NCBI GenBank assembly: GCA_020466095.1 | Contig: CM035808.1 | Span: 25,809,508 to 25,873,507, forward strand | Reading direction: 5' to 3' | Origin: Chlorops oryzae | Taxonomy: Eukaryota; Arthropoda; Insecta; Diptera; Chloropidae | DNA length: 64,000 nt | In this document: positions 24,269-34,508 of the stretch, piece by piece | How positions within the stretch are numbered: position 1 is the first letter of the stretch | Layout of the letters: every line of letters begins with the position of its first letter | The notes under the pieces: model-generated | The model's database searches: none | Seen by the model: only the letters and a program-made list of their open reading frames with translations | Told to the model about the DNA's origin: nothing | Translations under genes and position numbers: made by a program

Positions 24269-25538
24269 TAACCATGCCATCTGCTTTTGGGTAAAAAAAA
24301 GGAAAATCCTTCCAATTTTAGCTGTTTCGCGGGATTTCAAAATGGAAAAAAAAGGACAAAAAAAGGATATCGAACAAAAAATTTTCGGACGTAAATTCAT
24401 ATTCTATTATATATTGTATAATTCAAATCAATCTAGTAAGTTATTATTTTTCAAACGAAAAAACAAATGAATTTTTCATTTCCAACTTGTGTTATGTTAT
24501 GTATACGAATCTCCGAATTGAAACGCTTTAGAAATACCTTTTTATCGTTGAAATGGTTTGTGCTGCCAATCTGAGATTTAATACATATACACAAAATTGA
24601 TTGGCCAACAATTTAAAATATCGTTTTTGGAAGGGGGACTGCTGATGGGTGAGCTATGTTTATTCAAAGTCCAAAAAAAATAAAATTATTTCATAAAGTT
24701 TTCAAATTTTCGACTTTGAGCATCATTTTACACTAATTTTTTAACTTTTTGGAAGTTATTTTTGATGTCATATTAAAGAATAATGTTTTAAGTACACAAA
24801 ACTTTTAATGAAATTTTGAAATATTTTAAACCATAGGGGTATTCAGAAAGGCGTGTTAAAAACGTTGGAAAGTCGGAGAATTGCGACTTCTTAAAAATTT
24901 TTTAAACTTTTTTTGTATCTTGCACAACTTTTTAAGCAGTTAAAATTTTCCGATTTTCCGACGCCTTTGTGAATAACCCTCGTATTTGAAAAAAATGAGT
25001 TTTAAAAATGCAATGGTAGTAAAAATTTCTTACGCGATTTTCTTGAAACTCTGACGTGATAGAAGTATTTTGATATTTTTCAATTTTTCAGCACACAAAA
25101 AACTAATACATAGAAACACCACTGCAACTCAAAAGGGGAAAATCAAATTTCAATTTTGCAGGCCATGTCGGAGCTTGCATCAAAATTGCCCATGGAAAAA
25201 TATTCAACTGCCTAAGTGGTTCCGTTCAAGACCTCATTGTTCTTTATTTCAACTATATTGACGTATCGATACACAAATGAGAGATACGAGTAGGTACACC
25301 ATAGTCAGTGCTGGCATCGTGTACATGTATTAATCTTTACTGCGCAGTGACCTTTTCGTTTTTTACCACTGAATGGGATTAGTGTTTTGTTTGAGAAAAA
25401 GGAGAAAGAAGGTTTTTAAAAGGTGAAAAAAGGACTATTAAAACTAAAGAAAGGATTTTTAGCTCGTTCACGGGATAGACTTTTGCATGCCGAAAAAAAG
25501 CAAGTATCCCGCGAAAAAAAGGACAAATGGCATGGTTA
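24269..25538. mobile_element. hAT-like nonautonomous element with perfect 8-bp target duplication
   Basis: The termini are TAACCATGCCATCTG on the left and, in reverse complement, TAACCATGCCATTTG on the right. CTCATACA is duplicated exactly at 24,261-24,268 and 25,539-25,546. An 8-bp duplication is the signature of hAT elements. Inside each end a TTTCGCGGGAT motif is repeated in inverse orientation (about 24,325 and 25,505), likely a subterminal transposase-binding site. No transposase frame survives in the 1,270 bp. MITE family 2 copy 2 is nested at 24,835-24,980. Confidence 0.88.
24835..24980. mobile_element. MITE family 2, copy 2, nested in the hAT-like element
   Basis: AGGGGTATTCAGAAAGGCG ... 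GACGCCTTTGTGAATAACCCT, 146 bp, with the same internal TTTGTATCTTGCACAACTTT as copy 1. One side of the stem (TTTCCGACTTTCC) is deleted relative to copy 1. Its nesting shows that it is younger than the insertion of the surrounding hAT-like element. Confidence 0.88.
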
Positions 25539-27281
25539 CTCATACATGAAGCATTGTTGAAAGCTTATTTGATGTGAATGGGATATGCGGGGTTTTGTGT
25601 TATTTGCTCATGTAAAAGGATACAGTTTTTAGTCCGAGAAGTGGCATCTTATCTTTTCTCATGGGTATATCTAAGCACTATTCCGTATTTGTTGACATTA
25701 AAAAACACATAAATCCGCATGGTTCTCGGTCAGTAACTGAAATGGCAGCTCAAACAGTTTCTAAATTGAAAATTTTTATAGCACATTTGCAGGCGCATAG
25801 TGATCATTTTGGAATTCCAATAGATTCAATTTAAATATTTAAAAAAAAAAAACTTTTTAAAAAGAATTCGAAAAAAATATTGAGAAACATTTGTATTGCT
25901 AGAGTTTTGTTGGGAAATAAATTTGTCGAAAATACAAAAGCGACCTTCGCTTTGGCCATTCTTTTCATGTTTTTTATGGTATATATGAATTTAGGTTATA
26001 TATGTATATGTGCACCATTTTTTTTTTAAATATTTTTCATTCCCATTTAAAACGCTCATAGCAGTTTCGTGAAAAATACTTGTTTATTGATTTTGTAAAA
26101 TCTTTTTCATTTTTTTCTCAAATAAGAATAAAATAATTTTTTTTTTTTGTTAAATATTTAATTAGAGGTTTTTCGTGAAATTCGACAATATTTTGCAACA
26201 AAAGGGCGCGATTTGTTTCTTTTTTTTTCATTGTTCAACATAAATATCAATTTACATGTCACACCGAGGATTTCAGAAAGGCTTTCATAAATCAATCATG
26301 TGCTTATCAACCAAAAAATATCTTCGAAAAGGATTCATTTAACAGACAAGTATAGATACCCTTAAAAGTAGAAAGATTGAAAAAGCTCAAAAGGGTAAAA
26401 AAATTTTCGATGCAAAGTTTCATTCATTGATTTTCAAGCCTTCTGGATTTACGAGCTTTCGAGGCAAATGTACACGTTTAAGGAAAACCTCCCATCATTT
26501 TTTATTTTCAACAAATAAAAAGAAAAAAATAATTTCAACTGACCCATTGAATACAATTTGATATAATTGTTCTCTTCCATTCAACTCCACTTCCATGAAT
26601 TACGTCCAATTTCAATCGTTTTCGAGCCACCACATATAATTCAATAAAAAATATTAAAAAAATGGAAACAATTTTTATTATTTCTTTTTTTTTTGAATTC
26701 GAAATACAAAATCAATGATAAAATTGTTAGATAAAAGGATAGTCCCAGAGAGAAATGGAATAAAAACAGCAATTTAATGAACTAATGGCATTTAATGGCT
26801 GACTAGAAAATTGTATTACAAAGATTCAATTTCATGCGAGTCCGCCTCATTCAGGCTAATGCAACTAAGTAATCTATTTGTAATTTCCTTAAGCGAAGTG
26901 AACGCTTAATTCAATTTAACTCTTGCAGCTGTTGGTGCCGTAAATGTACACGTCAACAGCTTAACAAGTGTGGCAATCAACGGCGTTGGAAAAACAAAAA
27001 CATAACATATGGAAGTTGGAAAATCTAATTGAACCGTCTAGCAGCTGCTTTATGCATATGTATATATGTATGTATGTACACAACAGAGGACATAGCGGCC
27101 GAGGCATGTGAATGGAATGAAACAAAAATAATTGAAAAAAAAGATATAAAAGAGGGAAAAGCTTCTGTTTATTTTGAAAAGATTTCATAATACATAAGAA
27201 AAAATAAGTAAAAAAAAAAAAGGAAAGGACATAAATTGACTGCAAGATACAGTATGTCCGACACAAAGACTAGTCTTTTTT

Positions 27282-27283
<2 letters not shown>

Positions 27284-27358
<75 letters not shown>
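27284..27358 (+). repeat. (CT)n microsatellite
   Basis: An almost uninterrupted CT dinucleotide tract of about 70 bp. Reading frames through it (poly Ser-Leu or poly Arg-Glu) are not genes. Tracts of this kind can bind GAGA-type factors on the opposite strand, but no promoter is seen nearby. Confidence 0.95.
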
Positions 27359-27359
<1 letters not shown>

Positions 27360-30300
27360 TTTCTGTCGCTTCCTATTTTTCTCTCGCTTTTTCTAAAAAA
27401 GGCAATGAGAAGAAGTAAATAAATGAATTTTCCACCTGACATGAATCCTAAATTAATATCGGAACAGAAGCGAGTGGCTTTGAATGTGCTGCCATATCTT
27501 TCATAGCAGCACTGCCCTTGAAGATGATGTTTGTGTTGATGTTGAGTATTCTGGCCGTGAATGAAACTTTTCATTATTCTTTTTAGAATATTTTTCTTGC
27601 ATCTTGTCTGTACCAATAAATTATAATATGTACTGAAATTTATGAGCATTTCTTTTTTCTTTTCAGCACAACGAAAAAATTTAAGAGTTTTTATGAAGCA
27701 TTTTTACTTGGATGAAATCAAGTGAAAATAAATTCGTCTTAAAAGACAACCAACATTTGCATTATTTGGAGAAACTTCTTGGAGAGGTACATACATATGT
27801 GCAAAACATTTTTTAAGCAATTCTAAGACTTAGCATCATCGAAAAGTTTGCTATTTGAAAAAAAAAATTATATTGTTTCAAACAGGAAATCTTTTTAGAG
27901 CTTAACAGCTTAAAATTCTATTCCTTCGAATTAAATCTGATTTTTTTTTATGAATTTAAACTCTCAAATATTTCATAATTGAATTTTTTTTTCTATTTTA
28001 TTTTATTATTCAAGTGTTTTAGCAAAACTAAGACAGCCACAAATCCCAACAAAGAGCTTAGATCCGAAGAGCTCTTGAAATGAAGTATCCTCTTGCAAGC
28101 GTTTCATCCTTGGTACAGTGTTTTTTTTTTGTTTTTTGTGTTTTTTTTTTCTTGTTTCCTTAGCGTCATCACTTCGTATAGCACTAAGCCGATGGATCAA
28201 TACCCATGTAACATTGGAGTTTTAAGTCAAATCTGCTCTGTAGCAGTGCCAGTAGCTTCACCTATTTGGGGGGTTTTAAAGCTTAAGCTATGCATGTCAC
28301 CGCATGTTGGCGTAAAGCATGTCACCAGCCATAGAAAGATGAATTGGTCGTGGCAAACGATATTTCTTTGATTCTCGAAACTCGAAACTATGTTGCTGCG
28401 ACACAAATGGACGATCACGCATTAACCACAGGATGTCATACAAACAAACGTACATCCGTATACATACGTATTTATAAGCTCCACTTGTATATACATATAT
28501 ACAGACCACTTTACAGACCATATAACAACGCGTACAAATGTGTACGACAAAACGGAAACGAGCGTAATATACGCTCTGGAAGAAATCAATATTTTCAATG
28601 CCAGCCATTCTTTGAGTGCTTAGATTCGAAAGGATATTAAAAAATTATGTAAATATTAAATCCGCTTATTGCGTTCAAACGCTAAGCTTACAAATTGCCA
28701 TTCGAGTTTGTTTTAGCTTTCAATTTCAAAATAAAATAAAAAAAATCTAAAAAAAAAGATTTTATAAATCCATAAAAAATCGTTGAAAAAAAAACCGCTG
28801 AATCGTTTAATGACGTCAATGAATGAATTTACATTTTATGAAAAGAAAAACTGCTGCAGCTCTGAACTTTTTCTCTCAAAACAGAGTTAGTTTTTTTTTC
28901 ATTCTGAATGAAAAGTAATTTCACTGTGCAAATATGTGAAGAGGAAGAACGCAAAAAATATGATTAAAGAGCAAAATTTTACCCTAAATCAGTGTCAGAA
29001 GTGAAGAGCAAGCGAAAAATTTATTCAAAAAGAAAAAAAAAGAGTCTGTTCATGCTTGAAAATCTAGCACTTAACTCCCTAACACTCGAGATTGGGTGTA
29101 TCATTTTACGGTGTTATGGTTATCTGCGAAAATTTTAAGTGTCTTATATCTTGAGCAAAGAACCACTCAAAATTACACTTAGTTATCATGAATGCATACT
29201 TGACCTTTTTTTCTTGTTTTTTTTTTCTTTTCTTCATTATGAGACAAACATTGGTCTTTTGAGCCTAGAACGGAAATATGGCTTCTTGCCATCTAACGAT
29301 AAAGTTAACTCATGGACGAACCATCATAAAGTAGTTAAGTTTATAGACAAGCACGGAACAAGAGTTCAGTGAGAGTTTGTCTCAACTTGGAAAATCAACA
29401 GATGGTCGCAACAAATCGAATCGAAAGCTAAGTGTCGAGCGCCAGGAAACATCTGCAAGGATACCACGTTTTTTAATGAAGTTGAAAGTTGCAATGCGTT
29501 CCGTTTTGTTTCTATAGCCTTGAAATATATTTTTTTTATCGCAAACTATTGTAGAACAAGGAATACTTTTAGTGATAGTTTTTTTTATTGCTAGAAAAAA
29601 CGAACGGACAGAAAAGAGTTTCATTAGAGAAGGTATAAGTTTTCGTCGTGTTTTTTTTTAAGGATTTTCCGACGAGCAAGTGTCTAAGTGAAAAGAGAAA
29701 AATGGTCTTTAGTCTAGTAGAAAACTTATACGAAAGTTTAAATCTCGATAAGTCTACAAAATGACATTGAAGGATTGGGTGACAGGACAGATGTTAGGAT
29801 AAAGCCGATGCGCATTAAGAAATTTACAAATTCTATATGAAATGAGAAAGCCCAGAAACAGAGGACAAGGCACATTTGTGGAAATAACAGGAAATAAAAA
29901 TGTTCGAAGAAGAGATTCTTGATGACTTTGCGATGAAATTGACTTGAATTCAATAAATTATTCTGATTAGTTGTGCTTGAGTGGACTCCACAAAATATTG
30001 TCAGCTCTTCGGGCAAATTTGAAAGAGAAAAATGTGGGATAAGATCTTGAAAATATATTGATATTTTATTCCCAGGTAGTAGGTACTAAGAGTCAAGCAT
30101 GAAAATATTGAAATTCATGTCATAAAGTGATGACTCTATCAAACGTGGAAATATTTGCGACGCTCGATAGGAAAAAGTTCATTTTCATTTCTCAGAGACA
30201 ACATTTATTTTTTTATTTGCAAGCTCTAAGAAATTGCAGTCCATAAAATAGAAAAAGAAGTTTTAAAAAATGCAATAAAACATGACCTCACTTCCATAAA

Positions 30301-30716
30301 ACGTGCTTTTGTAAATTTTATATCTTTTTTGATCCTCACGCAATATTGTAAATAGCTGTAAGCAATCTAAAAACTGTTTATGGGCTAATTAAAATGAATG
30401 AAAATTCCTTTAAGTGGCTGAGCAACAATTTTGTGATATTATCTTAGACCAAGCAAAAGCTCATTTTTTATTGCTGCACTCGAAGTGTTTCTGCTTTTTT
30501 TTTTGTCCTCTCTAAACTTCTATACGAATAAATTACATAAACGAAGGTTGGAGAAAAAGGAAGTGGCAGCCGAACTTACAACCACTGCAAAAAAAAAAAA
30601 AACTCTTTCCGGTTAGTCCATCTAAAATCGAAAAGAAAAGCAACATTATGGCTCTAATTTGGTCTAAATGTATAAAAATAAAATTCACTCAAATGGAATT
30701 ATCTTTCTCTCAGTGT

Positions 30717-30738
30717 GTCTCTCTCTCTCTCTCTCTCT
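30717..30738 (+). repeat. (CT)n microsatellite, short
   Basis: Eleven CT units following a TGTGT segment. A simple repeat only. Confidence 0.9.
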
Positions 30739-31307
30739 GAATAATGTGCATGCGCGATATTAACGTCAAGATTTCCACTCAAGAGCGTTATCAAATGGAT
30801 TTCTACTCATCTGAGAACGCAGGCCGCACGCAATGTTATTTTTTTTTTTTGTATTTTTTTATTGCTTTCGAGGAAAAACCAAAAAGACATTGACATTGCC
30901 GTTGGTTTAGATTTTGATGTAATTTTTCTTTTTCTTCCGAGTGTGTTCTCGACCACAGTGTGAGCGATTCCAAGCATTTGCATGTTCGCACATGGGAGTG
31001 TCAAAGAATTTTTGATATTTTTTTCTGTTCTCTTTTTGCATTTCTTTATTTTGTTTTATTTTTTTTTTTTTTTGTGCACCGGCACTTACATAAGCGTGCA
31101 GAAAAACTAGGCTATGTTGCAATAAAAGCAAATCCCCCAAAATGACTTTGACTTCTTCGAAGAATTTTACACATGTGACCATTTATAAAGAGTAGAGCGG
31201 TCAAAGAACAGAACATGCACAGTGCGGACAATTTTTGCAATCGCACGCAAAAGAATAACATTGACCTCTAAGCAAAATACTATGTAAGAATATATATATA
31301 TGTATAT

Positions 31308-32825
31308 GGGCATTTCCACCGAAAGGTCCACCTGCACAAAAAAACTAAAAGTTATTGAAACCATTTTGATTTACCATATTTTTATAAGGAAGCAATCATA
31401 TTTAACTAATTTAAAAACACTTTACCTTTATTCATATCCCATTTCGAGATATTCGAATGCAAAGTCGAGCAAATGAAAATTTTCTTAATTAGAGATTTTA
31501 CTGCATGCTTAGTTTTGATAAAATTTCATAAATGGAGACATTATGCATTGATTTTTGGCCTCATAATTCTTTCTAGGGGTACAAAGAGTCAAAAAAGAAT
31601 GCATAGGAAACTATGCAATCGAAAATAACGGTACATTTTTCATTTTCATTATTGCATTTTTCGATGTCCCGTGCGACATGAAAAAACAACACTTGTTATC
31701 ATAGCATCGAAAGTAGTTGAAGTAGGCTCACAAAATTTTGATTCCAAACAGCGACTTAGTATACAATTAAAACATTTAAAAAATCGCAGCAAAATCAGAA
31801 GATTCGAGATCGTAGTCAACACTTAAAGTTTGTCCCGTGCGACATCGTAAGTATGAAATAAAAAAAAAAATTATTAATAAATGATTTTATTAAACAAATA
31901 GGATGTTCCTCAGTAGAATGGAATTTTTTTGCAAGCTCACATGGAAAGGGAGCCGTCGATGGAGTCGGAGCAGTAATTAAAAGGAAAGTCTGGCAGATAA
32001 CAAAATCTAAAAATGTTGTTATACCCGATGCATTTTCTTTTTATCAATGTGCACAACAAAGCATAAATGGGATTCAAATATATTATATGCCATCCGATGA
32101 AATCAAAAAGCAAGAAATGTCCTACAATTTTGACGAAAAATGGCGCGAAGTAAGAAGCATTCCAGGGATATCCCAGTTGCACTTCTTTTGTTGCGATGGT
32201 GTATATATAAAAGCAGCAAGAACTGCTTATTCGGAAAAACAAACTGTTTCTGTTATTCCTGATAACACTTCCACTTAATTTTTTTTTATTATTGTATTAA
32301 ATGGTACAAAACACCTCAATAAATACATTGAATTTTTCTTTTTTAATTTAAAAAAATTTTTGTCATGTTATTTATGTATAATTTCGTAAAAAGAGCAACA
32401 AAAAAGCAAAAATATCACTCTGGAAAAAATGTCCCGTGCGACATGTCCCATGCGACCGAGATTAAAACTAAATTTAAAAGAAAGTATAAATCGTATTTGA
32501 GTAAAATCAAAGCCAGTTTTAAGGGATATCTATGCCCCACATTCTAAAATTTATCCTATCAAAATATTGCGTCAGGTTTCGCTGAAATCGGCATTGGAAT
32601 TGTTGCCCCCGAAAAAAAACTTCTGTTTTTGTCCCGTGCGAATGCCTTGCTTTTCTACAATTATTTGAAAACTGAAATCTGGCCAAAATCAACCTTGGCA
32701 CCAATTATACGGCTAATAAAGATCTATAAGTTAAGCCACTCGTCAAAATGAAAAACCGTTATATTTTGACTTTTTTCTAGTTTAAATGCGTACGATTGTC
32801 CCGTTCGACATGAATGGAAATGCCC
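31308..32825 (+). mobile_element. Terminal-inverted-repeat element with reiterated TGTCCCGTGCGACAT motif and SHGKG-type coding remnant
   Basis: The element starts GGGCATTTCCA at 31,308 and ends TGGAAATGCCC at 32,825, a perfect 11-bp terminal inverted repeat. ATAT lies outside both ends and may be a 4-bp target duplication or an extension of the repeat. Inside, the near-palindromic 16-mer ATGTCCCGTGCGACAT or variants occur at 31,664, 31,830, 32,429 (with an overlapping second copy at 32,443), 32,630 and 32,795; the last lies right next to the right terminus. A 124-codon frame (31,904-32,278) carries a protein signature listed separately. At 1,518 bp it is too short for a complete transposase of usual size, so it is likely an internally deleted copy. 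The superfamily is not known to me. Confidence 0.75.
31904..32278 (+). pseudogene. Transposon-associated protein fragment with SHGKG..DGVG signature
   Basis: The open frame has no usable start codon; it follows a T-poor acceptor-like AAATAG at 31,896-31,901 that pairs with a GTAAGT donor at 31,847. The first residues read CSSVEWNFFASSHGKG, followed by AVDGVGAVIKR, and later RSIPGISQLHFF. From memory, W-x-F-F-A-[ST]-SHGKG-x2-DG-[IV]-G-x3-KR followed by an IPG...H segment recurs in many uncharacterised, probably transposon-derived proteins of aphids, Hydra and other animals. No biochemical role is established that I know of. The copy here is the C-terminal end only: 124 codons, then TAA. The N-terminal part and any catalytic residues upstream are missing. 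It lies inside the GGGCATTTCCA element, which suggests that this protein type belongs to such elements. Confidence 0.6.
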
Positions 32826-34282
32826 ATATGTTTTTATATATTTTTTAACTTTCCTTTTTCGATTTTCGCTGAGCATTGTTTTCGGTTACGCAAATAAATA
32901 AACGAGCATTAATTTCGGTTTTATCGCTTTTTTTGCTCATTAAGTTCCATATAAAATGAAGCAATCAAGCCATATTACCGACACGCATTAAGAGCGCAAC
33001 TCACGTATTAAAATAGATCTGGAAATTCGTCAAGTAAATAAAAAAGTTTTTCATTGTCTTTGGACTAATTTAACACGCTACTTTGCGTCATGCCTTCAAA
33101 GTGCGCACGTATACGCAATTTTCGTCATATAAGGGCATTACGTTGCGTATACGCGGCGTGTGCCATTCGAGGTGGACTGCTGGAGTAACATGTCAAAGAC
33201 GATATGTGTAATTTTCTTGAAGTAATTATTGAGGCATTTTAAGTGTTAAGGGCTGTGACACTCTGAGAAAAATATATATATTTATGTTTATAAAAATATT
33301 TAGATTAAGAATAAAGAAATTTAAAATGAATAAAAAGAATTGTACAGTTTTAATTCATTTTCCTTTTCGACCTTTTTATCAAGTATTGAATTACATACAT
33401 ATATCATTTTTGAACTAATTTCCATGAAAACTAAATGATTTTCCTTGAAACAATAATTTAGTTAGAAATTCTCAGGCGTATACAAGATTTCAGTTTGGTG
33501 TCAAAGTGTCCCTTAAAAAAAATGAAATCTCAACAGCTGTACAGCTTTAATTGAATCAAACTCCAAGAGAAATATTTACATCCTCGGTATATAAATAGCT
33601 CAATGGTTCAAATTTACGAAAAATTTCTGCTAAATTAAACGCAAGTAAACAAGCGTAAAAATACGAATGCGCAAAGAATGCTATGGAAGGTAAAAAGCCA
33701 ATTACAAAATTATGAACCCAAGCTATTTATTTTGAAGTGGTATGAATATCTAGTCCAACCCTTTCAGCGAAACATTTGCTTACATTTCAAAAAGAAAAAA
33801 ACTCCATTAAATTAAAAAAATAAATAAATCCTTTGCGAAGAAAAACGTAGAAATTTTTTTTTCCTCGATGGAATTCGAAATTTTTTTATTGTTCTGCATT
33901 TACCATCTTCTTTCTGAAGATTTAAGAGCCAAAAAAAAAAAATAAATATAGACTTTTTGTGACAGCATATTAATTAGCCTAAACCGACCCAAGGACCTGC
34001 AAAGTTCACCTAAATCGCTTTATGCTGATTGTGTATGTCGTCACCAAGACATGAATTGTGCAATTCTCAATTAAAATGACAAGCTCGATTGTAATGCCCT
34101 TGTGATTTGATTTGCACACAGTTCAAAGCATATCCATTGATGTCTTAAATAAATTAGTTGAGCATTTCACATCTGTTTCTACTTGCTTGCGTAAGCAGCA
34201 TCAATTTGTTCCTTCATCAAGCAACATAAACTCAACTAAATTTTAATTAGCTAAATAAATAAACTACTTTGTTGTTTTGCAG
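32826..34282. other. AT-rich noncoding stretch
   Basis: It contains an inverted repeat (CGTATACGCAA at 33,108-33,118, TTGCGTATACG at 33,143-33,153), listed separately. Otherwise I see no gene, repeat copy or transposon terminus. Its 3' end provides the T-rich tract of the acceptor at 34,281. Confidence 0.5.
33108..33153. repeat. Small inverted repeat CGTATACGCAA / TTGCGTATACG
   Basis: Perfect 11-bp arms, each itself containing the palindrome GTATAC, separated by 24 bp in a GC-richer patch. GCGCAC to the left and GCGGCGTGTGC to the right extend the symmetry loosely. It could be a binding site or a hairpin; no function can be assigned. Confidence 0.6.
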
Positions 34283-34456
34283 ACGGATTTTGATCGCTTC
34301 AAATCGAGCATTTTATTCCAATTCGATTATGTTAATGCCTCGCAACAGTTTCCAGACATGAGTGAATCAACAAATTTCAATTTCAAGCATCAAGTTCGAA
34401 TACGTTTAAGAATGCTCCGTTCCGTTAAAAAGTGCTTTAAAATTTTCATAAAATAG
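34283..34456 (+). CDS. Candidate terminal exon, unknown protein
   Basis: A good acceptor, TTTGTTGTTTTGCAG, precedes a 57-codon frame ending in TAG. The frame begins TDFDRFKSSILFQFDYVNAS and is basic at its C-terminus (RIRLRMLRSVKKC). The composition looks more like protein than most frames here. A polyadenylation signal AATAAA is at 34,503-34,508, about 50 bp after the stop, which fits a last exon. No upstream exon was found within the window, and no family is recognised. Chance remains possible: a frame of this length after some AG is not rare in 64 kb. Confidence 0.28.
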   Translation, partial: TDFDRFKSSILFQFDYVNASQQFPDMSESTNFNFKHQVRIRLRMLRSVKKCFKIFIK

Positions 34457-34508
34457 AACAATTTATACTTTTTTTTTTTTGTTTTTCCTTCTTAATAACA
34501 AAAATAAA

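Larger units (their letters stand above)
25547..31307. other. AT-rich noncoding stretch with simple repeats
   Basis: The only clear features are microsatellites: a 70-plus-bp (CT)n tract at 27,284-27,358 and a shorter one at 30,717-30,738, listed separately. Many runs of 8-17 A or T occur. Open frames over the CT tract encode only SL/RE repeats and are artefacts. I see no splice-flanked coding exon and no transposon ends in this stretch. Confidence 0.5.

Noticed and set aside
27236..27649. Frames of poly Ser-Leu and poly Arg-Glu
   Set aside because: They are translations of the CT microsatellite.
29050..29370. TTAACTCCCTAACACTCG as a piggyBac end
   Set aside because: No matching inverted terminus with a second TTAA was found downstream.
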